Shown here: piece by piece, positions 53,336 to 61,281 of the stretch | How the letters are laid out: every line of letters starts with the position of its first letter | Numbering within the stretch: the stretch's first letter is position 1 | Assembly (NCBI RefSeq): GCF_030159255.1 | Contig: NZ_BSCT01000007.1 | Coordinates: 124,001-188,000 of the forward strand | Direction of reading: 5' to 3' | Length of the DNA: 64,000 nt | From: Bradyrhizobium sp. SSBR45G | Lineage (GTDB): Bacteria > Pseudomonadota > Alphaproteobacteria > Rhizobiales > Xanthobacteraceae | Notes under the pieces: model-generated | Told to the model about the DNA's origin: nothing | What the model saw: the letters and a program-made list of their open reading frames with translations, nothing else | Database searches by the model: none | Made by a program: the position numbers and the translations under genes

Positions 53336-54439
53336 CTAGAACGCCTGGATGGTCCAGTTGAGGATCGACTTGGCGACGCGGCCAAAGGCCTGATCGAAGG
53401 CGCGGGCTGAACCGGCTGGATCGAGCTGGCCAAGTGGCTCGCTTTCGTCGAACAGGCGCGACGCGATGATCTTGCCATTCTTGTCGACCAGACGCGCGGA
53501 CAGACCGATGTCCGCCGTGGCTGTCGCATCGACATTGATTCGGAAGCGACGAACGTCGATCAACAACTGAACGTCCGGCTGTCCGAGATCCGATGTCCGC
53601 AGCGGAGCGTGAGCGACATCATAGTTTTCGAACGAATCGATCAGGCGGGCCTGCAACAGTTTCGGGATGCTGTCGGCCCACAGCGCATCGCCAAACCCAG
53701 GATAGTCCTTGGCGGGCGAAAACAGCATGCGCTGTGTCTGCAGCATGGCAACGGCCGTCGGCTCAGGGATGGCGAGCTGGCCCCTGATGGTCTTGCTGAC
53801 GGGGCCGAAATCTCGCGGCGCAGTGAGATCATAGGTGACCTTCTGTACCGGAGCACCGCCGCCGGTCATCTTCTCGAGCCCCGCGACGATCCCATCCAGC
53901 TTGCCTGTATTCCGCGCCAATCCGTCCGAAAATGTCTTGAGGTTGGCAATCGTGTCTTTCAGCGGTCCGGCATTCTCCGCGAGGACGGCGTCGACGCGCC
54001 GCAAGGCATCACGTGCGGCCTGTGTCATGCTCTGGCCAGCACCCGGCTCAGCCATCAACGTCGACACGGCGGCCGCCGTCTCGGTCGACGAGCCGCCCTC
54101 CAGCGCGATGACCGGGACCCCCGTCAGCCCCTGGAATTCCAAGCCCACCTTGGTGTCGGTTCGCACCGGGGTGCTCGACGCGACCGAGATCGTTGCATTG
54201 ACCCGACGCGGGTTTTCCGGAGCGAGGCCGAGTTCCGTGACCTCGCCGACCCGGATTCCGTTAAACAGAACGGCAGCCCCGACCAGCAGCCCCGGAACAG
54301 ATCCTTCGAACTGCACATGGTAGGTCGTCCGCGGCCCGAGCCCTCCCGTGTTATTGAGCCAGTACACGAAGCCAAAGATCGCGACGATCGCGGCCAGCAC
54401 GAAGCCTCCGATGACAGCGAATGGCGCACGCGTTTCCAT
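53336..54439 (-). CDS. MCE (MlaD-like) protein fused to an ABC-transport auxiliary domain
   Basis: The 367-residue protein has an N-terminal anchor (VIGGFVLAAIVAIFGFVYWL), an MCE/MlaD domain at about 40-118 (TYHVQFEGSVPGLLVGAAVL, FNGIRVGEV), a helical middle and a C-terminal half (about 205-367) resembling the ABC_trans_aux/PqiC lipoprotein domain (VTYDLTAPRDFGPVSKTIRG). The auxiliary domain is usually a separate outer-membrane lipoprotein; here it is joined to the MCE protein. It would carry lipid from the inner membrane across the periplasm. ATG at 54439 follows GAGAG. It sits 2 bases after the ATPase gene. Confidence 0.9.
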   Translation of the reverse strand: METRAPFAVIGGFVLAAIVAIFGFVYWLNNTGGLGPRTTYHVQFEGSVPGLLVGAAVLFNGIRVGEVTELGLAPENPRRVNATISVASSTPVRTDTKVGLEFQGLTGVPVIALEGGSSTETAAAVSTLMAEPGAGQSMTQAARDALRRVDAVLAENAGPLKDTIANLKTFSDGLARNTGKLDGIVAGLEKMTGGGAPVQKVTYDLTAPRDFGPVSKTIRGQLAIPEPTAVAMLQTQRMLFSPAKDYPGFGDALWADSIPKLLQARLIDSFENYDVAHAPLRTSDLGQPDVQLLIDVRRFRINVDATATADIGLSARLVDKNGKIIASRLFDESEPLGQLDPAGSARAFDQAFGRVAKSILNWTIQAF

Positions 54440-54441
54440 GT

Positions 54442-55221
54442 TCAACTCTCTTTCGGTTGCAGCATCTGGGATCGCTTGCCGTGGAAGTAGGCCTTGACCC
54501 AGGGATGCTCGGATCGAAGCAGATCGCGCATCGGGCCGATCGCCACGATCTTGCCATCGGCCAAGGCTGCGACGCGATCACACACCGTGTTCAGGCTGGC
54601 CAGGTCATGCGTCACCATGAACACGGTCAAGCCCAGTGTCTGCTGCAGGGTCTTGATCAGGGCATCGAAATCCCCGGCAGAGATCGGATCGAGGCCGGAG
54701 GTCGGCTCGTCGAGAAACACGATCGACGGATCGAGCGCGAGAGCGCGCGCCAGCGCGGCGCGCTTGGTCATGCCTCCGGAGAGTTCGGCCGGGAATTTGT
54801 CGCCGTCCTCGGCTCGAAGACCGACCATTTCGAGCTTGGCGGTCGCGACCTCATCCATCAGGACCTGCGACATCTGCAGATTTTCCCGCAGCGGGAATTG
54901 GACGTTCTGCTTGACGGTGAGTGACGAAAACAGTGCGCCCTGCTGGAAAAGAATCCCCCAGCGCGTCGCCACGGCCTGGGTTGTGCGTTCATCTGCACCG
55001 CCAAGCGGCGTTCCCATGACCTCGATGGTCCCGCTACGTCGAGGAATAAGCCCGATGATGGTCCGCATCAGGACAGATTTCCCTCCACCGGAGGCGCCGA
55101 CCAGCCCAAGGATTTCGCCCCGACGGACCTCCAGGGACAGTTCATTCAGAACGATCTGACGGCCAAACCCGACGACAAGATCAGTCACTCGGATCGCGCT
55201 CGATAGTCCACGCTCATCCAT
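54442..55221 (-). CDS. ABC transporter ATPase, MlaF-like
   Basis: The 259-residue ATPase has Walker A GASGGGKSVL, signature ELSGGMTKRAALARALALDP, Walker B IVFLDEPTSGLDPISAG and the H-loop MVTHDLASLN. The double GGMTKR signature is typical of the Mla/Ttg2A lipid transporter branch. It pairs with the permease encoded 2 bases upstream. The order permease-ATPase-MCE on the minus strand is the normal Mla layout. Confidence 0.93.
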   Translation of the reverse strand: MDERGLSSAIRVTDLVVGFGRQIVLNELSLEVRRGEILGLVGASGGGKSVLMRTIIGLIPRRSGTIEVMGTPLGGADERTTQAVATRWGILFQQGALFSSLTVKQNVQFPLRENLQMSQVLMDEVATAKLEMVGLRAEDGDKFPAELSGGMTKRAALARALALDPSIVFLDEPTSGLDPISAGDFDALIKTLQQTLGLTVFMVTHDLASLNTVCDRVAALADGKIVAIGPMRDLLRSEHPWVKAYFHGKRSQMLQPKES

Positions 55222-55223
55222 TG

Positions 55224-56381
55224 CTACATTCCGATGGACGCAAAGAACACGGCGAACAGGCCATCAAGCACGATCACCAGGAAAATAGACTTCACGACCG
55301 ATGTCGTAGTCTGTTGCCCCAGGGATTCCGCACTGCCCTTGACACGAAGGCCTTCACTGCAGGCAACGATGCCGATCACCAGCGCCATGAAGGGCGCCTT
55401 CAGCATTCCCACCTCGAAATGCGTGACCGAGATCGCCTCGCGCAGCCGTGCGATGAAGATCGGCGGGCCCATACCGCCATACAGCTGAGCGACCAGTCCC
55501 CCGCCATAGAGCGCAGCCATCGACCCGACGAAGGCCAGAATTGGCAAGGTCAGGATCAGCGCGACGATACGCGGCAGAATCAAGACCTCAACTGGATCGA
55601 GCCCCATCGTCACCAGGGCATCGATCTCTTCGCGCATCTTCATCGATCCGATCTCCGCCGTGTAGGCGCTTCCCGATCGGCCCGCCACCATGATGGCCAC
55701 GATCAGCACACCGAGCTCGCGCAGGACCAGGATGCCGACCATATCGACGACATAGGATTCCGCGCCGAAACGCCGGAAGTGAAAGATGCCCTGCTGGGCA
55801 ATGATCGCGCCGATCAGGAACGTGATCAACACCACGATCGGAATGGCCTGCCAGCCGATCCGGTACATCTGATAGACGAGTGAGGTCACGCGAAGGGATC
55901 GCGGGCGGCGCAGCGTTCGCGCTAACGCAAAGAACAGCGCGGCCAGCATGTCCAGGAAGACGGTGACGTCCTGCGCTGCCCCGAGGCTCGACCGCCCCAT
56001 CTCGGTCAGCTTGACTACGATCGGATTCTGCCGCGGGACCGGCGAGATCTCCCGCCGATTGACCTGCCGAACCTCTTCGACGAGTCCGCTGTAGTTCTCG
56101 GCGACCCCGACCATCTCGACCCGGCGGCCACCAGATGCAGCTCTGCGGCCGAGCTTTTCAATCAGCCAAGCGCCGACGGTATCGATCTCGCTGACTGCTC
56201 CAAGGTCGAGCTTCACGGTCATCGCCCGACCGAGCTTGGTGTTCGCAGACTCGGTCAGATTCTCGAGCTCAGCCACATTGCGCGATACCCAGGATCCACT
56301 GGGACGGAACTCCAGCACGTCGTCCGTCGTATCGGCGGTCAATCCTGGATGAGAACGCAATGAAATGTCTCCTTCGGGCAT
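55224..56381 (-). CDS. ABC transporter permease, MlaE-like, with N-terminal STAS domain
   Basis: About 385 residues. Residues 20-115 are a STAS-like domain (MTVKLDLGAVSEIDTVGAWL); the remainder is an MlaE permease (RPRSLRVTSLVYQMYRIGWQ, VLITFLIGAIIAQQGIFHF, RSGSAYTAEIGSMKMREEID). The ATG at 56381 is the standard call. A TTG seven codons later (56360) is preceded by GAAGGAG at good spacing. It also fits a transcript starting 41.5 bases from the FNR site at 56416-56429, so it may be the true start. The permease is the inner-membrane half of a lipid transporter. Confidence 0.9.
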   Translation of the reverse strand: MPEGDISLRSHPGLTADTTDDVLEFRPSGSWVSRNVAELENLTESANTKLGRAMTVKLDLGAVSEIDTVGAWLIEKLGRRAASGGRRVEMVGVAENYSGLVEEVRQVNRREISPVPRQNPIVVKLTEMGRSSLGAAQDVTVFLDMLAALFFALARTLRRPRSLRVTSLVYQMYRIGWQAIPIVVLITFLIGAIIAQQGIFHFRRFGAESYVVDMVGILVLRELGVLIVAIMVAGRSGSAYTAEIGSMKMREEIDALVTMGLDPVEVLILPRIVALILTLPILAFVGSMAALYGGGLVAQLYGGMGPPIFIARLREAISVTHFEVGMLKAPFMALVIGIVACSEGLRVKGSAESLGQQTTTSVVKSIFLVIVLDGLFAVFFASIGM

Positions 56382-56415
56382 GACCTGTTTCCTAAATCCC
56401 GCCCATGCGCCGCGC

Positions 56416-56429
56416 TTGATGTGCATCAA
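56416..56429. promoter_or_regulatory. FNR/FixK-type binding site (perfect consensus), divergent
   Basis: TTGAT-GTGC-ATCAA lies between the Mla-like operon (minus) and the small membrane gene pair (plus). Geometry fits plus-strand transcription from about 56464 and minus-strand transcription from about 56381. Confidence 0.85.
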
Positions 56430-56510
56430 TGCCGTGGTCACGCCCGGTTGAGCGAAATCAAGCTCCGCCCTGCTATCGGTTCTACAATGAATCCGACAAC
56501 AGGACAAAAC

Positions 56511-56780
56511 ATGGCAATCGACCCTGCGATACTCAGGAACGAGCTGGATGCTCTGACGCGTGAAGTCGGCCGGCTGATGCGAAACACTGGTGGACACCGC
56601 GCTGGTCCAGACGGGCAACCGATCGCGGAGCCGACCGCGGCAGCAATCGGATCCCTGAGCGCAGGCCTGAGGGATGCTGACTTTCATATTGAACGGCTGA
56701 TTCAAGCCCGTCCGATCATGGCGGCTGCAGCAGCATTTGCGGTCGGTGTGGCTGTCGGCCTGCTACTGCGGAGAACCTGA
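56511..56780 (+). CDS. Small C-tail membrane protein, DUF883/ElaB-like
   Basis: The 89-residue protein starts MAIDPAILRNELDALTREVG, helical and charged, and ends with a membrane span IMAAAAAFAVGVAVGLLLRR. That is the design of ElaB/YqjD proteins, which anchor to the inner membrane and in E. coli bind ribosomes or protect envelopes under stress. AGGA precedes the ATG at 56511; another ATG at 56487 would add eight residues. It abuts the next gene (the stop ends directly before the next ATG) and is led by an FNR site. Confidence 0.78.
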   Translation: MAIDPAILRNELDALTREVGRLMRNTGGHRAGPDGQPIAEPTAAAIGSLSAGLRDADFHIERLIQARPIMAAAAAFAVGVAVGLLLRRT

Positions 56781-57284
56781 ATGGATACGGACAATGTCGC
56801 TAAACATTTGCGTGTCCTCTGGAGGACCGACCGTGTCATCGCCGACATCAGGCTTCGGCATATGCTCGTTGGACTCGGATTGCGCGCCTTTGCTGCGCTG
56901 ATTGCTGTCTTTGGGCTTCTGATGCTCGAGCTGGCGGCCTATCTTGCCCTGGTCCAGGTCACGACGGCGGTGATCGCAGCAGCGGCGCTCGGCGCCTCGA
57001 ACTTCGTGATCGCAGCGATCCTGCTGATCATCGCGTCGCGCGCTCCATCCGGCCGAGAACTCGAACTGGCCAACGAGATTCATTCCTCATCAATGGACGC
57101 CCTTCAGTTGGAAGCGCGGTCGCTGCAAACCCATGTCTCAAGCGTGATCAATCATCCACTCAACAGCCTGATTCCACTCCTGGTCATTCCCATTGCGACG
57201 ATGATCATCAGAGCGCTCCGCGCGCATGGCTCGTCCGAAAGCGAAGCAGCAAGTTCCTCGCCCAACGACGCCCACACGACTTGA
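56781..57284 (+). CDS. Phage-holin-like (Phage_holin_3_6 type) membrane protein
   Basis: The 167-residue protein has two adjacent membrane spans at residues 31-80 (LGLRAFAALIAVFGLLMLEL, VIAAAALGASNFVIAAILLI) and a third near the C-terminus (LIPLLVIPIATMIIRALRAH). It resembles YqjE/holin-like proteins that follow DUF883 genes. It starts directly after the upstream stop, so the two are co-translated. Despite the name of the family, no phage genes are near, and a stress or envelope role is likelier. It is convergent with the acyl-CoA synthetase gene. Confidence 0.78.
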   Translation: MDTDNVAKHLRVLWRTDRVIADIRLRHMLVGLGLRAFAALIAVFGLLMLELAAYLALVQVTTAVIAAAALGASNFVIAAILLIIASRAPSGRELELANEIHSSSMDALQLEARSLQTHVSSVINHPLNSLIPLLVIPIATMIIRALRAHGSSESEAASSSPNDAHTT

Positions 57285-57312
57285 CCGCGCCGCGCGGAAA
57301 GCGGAAGAAAAA

Positions 57313-60006
57313 TCAGAGTCTCAGCTTGACGTTGCAAAGATCGCGCTCGGTCGGATCGGTTTTGACCTCGAAGCCGAGATTCCTGCACATTTCCAGCATG
57401 ACGCTATTCTCCTGCAGCACGTCGCCGGAGATCATCTTCAGGCCCTCAGCCTTGGCGTACTCGATGATGAGCTGCATCAACGCCCAGCCGAGCCCCCTGC
57501 CCTTGAGATCCGACCGCAGCAGGATCGCGTATTCTCCGCTCTCATAGACGGAGTCGGAATGAATTCGGACAACCCCGACCAGCTCGTTGGTCGCTTCGTC
57601 GATAGCAACGAAAGCCATTGCGCGCGCATAGTCGAGCTGCGTGAGACGCGCAATGAATTCATGCGTGAACTCCTTCATCGGCGCGAAGAAGCGCAAGCGG
57701 AGATCCTCAGGCGTGACATGCTTGAGGAGTTCGTGAATGATCGGCTCGTCCTCAGGCCTGATCGGCCGCGCGAAGATCCGCCAGCCATCCTTGATCTGGA
57801 GATGCCGTTCCCATTGGGTCGGATATGGTCGGACGGCAAAGTTCGACGGTCCAGCCCCCTTGAATTTCGGCGGCACCTTGCCGACCGCGACACGCGCATC
57901 GACGGCCATGACACCGCTCTCGTCGGCAAGCAGCGGGTTGATGTCAAGCTCGCGAATCTCGGGAACATCTGCTGCAAGCTGCGCGAGCTTGACCAGGACC
58001 ATCGCGACCGCATCCGGCTTGACCGCCGGAACATCGCGATAGGCCTGCAACAATCGGGAGACGCGCGTGCGCTCGATGAGGTTGCGAGCAAGTTGGAGAT
58101 CGAGCGGCGGCAGACCAAGCGCCTTGTCATTGATGATCTCGACCGCGACACCGCCGCGCCCAAACACGATCACGGTCCCGAACGTCGGATCATCGGCAAT
58201 GCCCATGATCAGTTCGCGCGCCTTGGCGCGCACGACCATGGCCTGCACGATCACGCCGGAAATCCGTGCGTCGGGCCGAACGGCCTTGGCACGGGCGGTG
58301 ATCTCGTTCGCCGCGTTGCGGACGGCCTCGGTCGTTGTCAGATTGAGGACGACACCGCCGACGTCGGATTTGTGAACGATGTCCCGGGAGAGGATCTTGA
58401 GCACGACCGTCGCGCCCTGGGCGAAAAGCTGGTTCGCATAGGCGACCGCCTCCTCGACCGACGCCGCCGCGAACGTCGGCACCATCGCGATATCGTAAGC
58501 TTCCAGCAACCGACTGATCTCGACCGGATCGAGCCAGGTTCGCCCGTCGGAGAGCGCGTTGATCACGATTTGGCGGGCAGCTTCGACGTCCGGCGCAAAG
58601 GAGCTCGGCATCGCCGGCGGGACCGCGGCGAGCGACTCGACCACCTCGCGATGGCGGACCAGATGCATGAATCCGCGAACCGCATCGTCCTCGGTGGGAT
58701 AGTTAGGAATTCCCGCGCCGCTCAGCGTTTCGATGACCGACTGCTCTGCGCCGACCCATGCCGCAAGCACCGGCTTGGCCCAGCGCCGATGCTGCTTGCG
58801 ATAGGCGCTGACGAATTGAGTGACAGCTGTTGCAATGTCGCTTGCGGATGCGATGGCGGTCTGAACGTTCATCACGAGCACAGCGTCGTTGGCCTGGTCC
58901 GCCAGCAGCACCTCGAGCGACGCTGTATAGCGCGCCGCATCAGCGTCGCCGACGATATCGACCGGGTTGGAGCCCGACCATGTAGACGGCAGCACGGCGT
59001 CGAGCCTGTCATGAACAGCAGGAGACAGCGTTGCCGCGATGCCACCGAGTTCGACCAGCCGGTCCACCGCGAGCACACCGATTCCGCCACCATTGGTGAG
59101 AAGAGCAAGCCTCTTGCCGGTCGGCGACTCGACCCGCCCCAGGGTTTCCGCGCAGTCGAAAAGCTCGCGCAGATCCGACACGCGCAGAACGCCGGCACGC
59201 CGAAACGCCGCTTCGTAGACCGCGTCTGCTCCTGCCAGGGCCCCCGTATGCGTTGCCGCTGCTTTTGCGCCAACGGCTCCGCGGCCCGACTTGACGACCA
59301 CGACCGGCTTGACCCTGGCGGCCGCTCGGGCCGCCGACATGAACTTGCGGGCGTCCTTGACGGCTTCGATGTAGAGAAGGATCGCACGTGTGCCGCCGTC
59401 CAAGGCAAAGTGGTCCAGGAGGTCGGCCAGATCGACGTCCAGCTGGTCGCCGATCGAGACGATGCCTGAAAATCCCACCCCGCGCTGCGCAGCCCAGTCC
59501 ACCATTCCGGCTGCGATGGCGCCGGACTGTGAAATCAGCGCCAGGCTTCCTGCGACCGGCATGTGCGCCGAGAAGCTCGCATTGAGCTTGATGGTGGGCA
59601 TCATGATGCCCAAGCAGTTGGGCCCGACCAGACGCATGCCGTACTTTTGCGCGGCCTTCTCAGCCTGCTCGGCCAGTGATCCCGCTCCATGTCCGAGGCC
59701 TGATGTGATGATCAGCGCCCCGGCAGCCCCGAGAGCTCCGGCGCGGTCGATCAGATCAGGAATCGAGGGAGGCGGCGTCGTGATCACAACCAGTTCCGGC
59801 ACGAACGGCAACTCGGCGAGACTGCCAACGGACGCAACGCCGGAGAGCTCGGGATAGCGTGAATTGACCAGACCGAGCTGCCCCTCGAAGTGCGCCTTGA
59901 TGACGTTGTCGAGAATCGCTCGTCCCACCGAATTCAGCCGTGGGCTGCCTCCAACCAGGGCGATCGAACGAGGCAAAAGCAGGTTCCGCAATCGGTAAGT
60001 CGACAT
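57313..60006 (-). CDS. ADP-forming acyl-CoA synthetase fused to a C-terminal GNAT domain
   Basis: The 897-residue protein combines a CoA-binding Rossmann domain (residues 1-125), two succinyl-CoA-ligase-like parts (140-450), an ATP-grasp domain (470-700) and a GNAT acetyltransferase (740-897, with SDLKGRGLGWALMQLIIEYA). His253 in ATHTGALAGAD sits where the phospho-histidine of active NDP-forming acetyl-CoA synthetases is placed, so substrate-level ATP formation from acetyl-CoA is possible. The same architecture without the active His is the protein acetyltransferase Pat/YfiQ, which controls acyl-CoA ligases. Start at 60006 begins at the CoA-binding domain. No FNR site is found directly upstream. 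Confidence 0.9.
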   Translation of the reverse strand: MSTYRLRNLLLPRSIALVGGSPRLNSVGRAILDNVIKAHFEGQLGLVNSRYPELSGVASVGSLAELPFVPELVVITTPPPSIPDLIDRAGALGAAGALIITSGLGHGAGSLAEQAEKAAQKYGMRLVGPNCLGIMMPTIKLNASFSAHMPVAGSLALISQSGAIAAGMVDWAAQRGVGFSGIVSIGDQLDVDLADLLDHFALDGGTRAILLYIEAVKDARKFMSAARAAARVKPVVVVKSGRGAVGAKAAATHTGALAGADAVYEAAFRRAGVLRVSDLRELFDCAETLGRVESPTGKRLALLTNGGGIGVLAVDRLVELGGIAATLSPAVHDRLDAVLPSTWSGSNPVDIVGDADAARYTASLEVLLADQANDAVLVMNVQTAIASASDIATAVTQFVSAYRKQHRRWAKPVLAAWVGAEQSVIETLSGAGIPNYPTEDDAVRGFMHLVRHREVVESLAAVPPAMPSSFAPDVEAARQIVINALSDGRTWLDPVEISRLLEAYDIAMVPTFAAASVEEAVAYANQLFAQGATVVLKILSRDIVHKSDVGGVVLNLTTTEAVRNAANEITARAKAVRPDARISGVIVQAMVVRAKARELIMGIADDPTFGTVIVFGRGGVAVEIINDKALGLPPLDLQLARNLIERTRVSRLLQAYRDVPAVKPDAVAMVLVKLAQLAADVPEIRELDINPLLADESGVMAVDARVAVGKVPPKFKGAGPSNFAVRPYPTQWERHLQIKDGWRIFARPIRPEDEPIIHELLKHVTPEDLRLRFFAPMKEFTHEFIARLTQLDYARAMAFVAIDEATNELVGVVRIHSDSVYESGEYAILLRSDLKGRGLGWALMQLIIEYAKAEGLKMISGDVLQENSVMLEMCRNLGFEVKTDPTERDLCNVKLRL

Positions 60007-60266
60007 TTCGATATCCAGCAATGGGCCTGCGAAAGGCGGTGAGGTCCCGCGCCGGCATCTTAGATTCAATACACCGCGGGTCCAGCGTGACTTATCATCC
60101 CACCACTGGACCCCTTTTACGCCAGCTCAGGTCTTGATGCACGGAGGTGGTTTCCTCGCTCGCGCTTGATAGGCGCTCAGGCGTACCAGTCACCTTGAGG
60201 AGCATCAAACCGGTGCGAAAGAGAACGACGTATTCCCTGAAGCCAAAACGCTCCAGGAGGCCTTCG

Positions 60267-61256
60267 ATGCATGCGATGGTGTTGCAAAAGCCGAGAGGAG
60301 CGCTTCAACCCAAAATCCTTGCCGATCCTGAGCCAGGCCCCGGTGAGATTCGTGTCCGGGTCAGCGCATGCGGCGTCTGCCGCACCGATCTGCATCTCCT
60401 CGATGCCGAACTGCCCGACATCGTATATCCGATCATTCCCGGTCACGAGATCGTCGGCCACGTCGATCGCATCGGAGCAGGCGTCACAATGCATCGGCTT
60501 GGGGCGCGGGTCGGTATTCCCTGGTTGGGACACACCTGCGGCCATTGCCCGTTCTGCGTACGTGGGATGGAGAATCTTTGTGATGCACCAGCCTTTACAG
60601 GCTATACACGCGATGGCGGCTACGCCACCCACGCCGTCGCCGACGCGAATTATGCATTTTCGCTCGAAGGTCTGAGCGATGACGTCGCCGCCGCGCCGCT
60701 GTTGTGCGCCGGCTTGATCGGCTGGAGGTCGCTGGTCATGGCCGGAGACGCCCAACGGCTCGGGATCTACGGATTCGGAGCTGCAGGTCATATCGTTGCC
60801 CAAGTTGCTCGCTGGCAGGGTCGTGAAGTCTACGCGTTCACACGTGAGAATGACCGAACCGCGCAAGACTTCGCCAGAGAGCTCGGCGCAACATGGACGG
60901 GTGCGGCGGACCAGCGTCCCGACGTTGCTCTGGATGCGGCAATCATTTACGCGCCTGCCGGCCAGCTCGTGCCGGCTGCCTTGCGGGCAATACGAAAGGG
61001 CGGGCGGGTCGTTTGCGCGGGAATCCATATGAGCGATATTCCAAGCTTCCCCTACTCGCTTCTCTGGGGCGAACGCCACGTGATGTCCGTTGCCAACCTG
61101 ACACGCCAGGATGGCATGGACTTTCTGCGCATTGCTCAGGAGGCTCATATCCAGACACACACGACAGCCCATCCATTGTCCGACGCGAACAACGTTCTTT
61201 CCCGCTTGAGGCAGGGTGACATTGTCGGTGCCGCCGTTCTTGTCCCCGATTTTTGA
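60267..61256 (+). CDS. Zinc-dependent alcohol dehydrogenase
   Basis: The 329-residue medium-chain dehydrogenase has the catalytic zinc ligands Cys38 (CGVCRTDLH) and His60-Glu61 (GHEIVGHV), and a full structural zinc set Cys91, Cys94, Cys97 and Cys105. [16 protein letters not shown] is the NAD(P)-binding motif. AGGAGG precedes the ATG at 60267. It oxidises alcohols or reduces aldehydes. It is divergent from the acyl-CoA synthetase and lies 25 bases before the kinase fusion. In a low-oxygen setting it could dispose of reducing power. Confidence 0.93.
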   Translation: MHAMVLQKPRGALQPKILADPEPGPGEIRVRVSACGVCRTDLHLLDAELPDIVYPIIPGHEIVGHVDRIGAGVTMHRLGARVGIPWLGHTCGHCPFCVRGMENLCDAPAFTGYTRDGGYATHAVADANYAFSLEGLSDDVAAAPLLCAGLIGWRSLVMAGDAQRLGIYGFGAAGHIVAQVARWQGREVYAFTRENDRTAQDFARELGATWTGAADQRPDVALDAAIIYAPAGQLVPAALRAIRKGGRVVCAGIHMSDIPSFPYSLLWGERHVMSVANLTRQDGMDFLRIAQEAHIQTHTTAHPLSDANNVLSRLRQGDIVGAAVLVPDF

Positions 61257-61281
61257 CTCCTGCAACCGGACTCGACAGCTC

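Noticed and set aside
56781..57284. Prophage remnant because of the holin-like protein
   Set aside because: No other phage gene is near, and the protein is co-translated with a DUF883 gene as in non-phage stress operons.
57226..59469. 747-residue plus-strand frame
   Set aside because: Antisense to the acyl-CoA synthetase-GNAT gene, with composition of a shadow frame.
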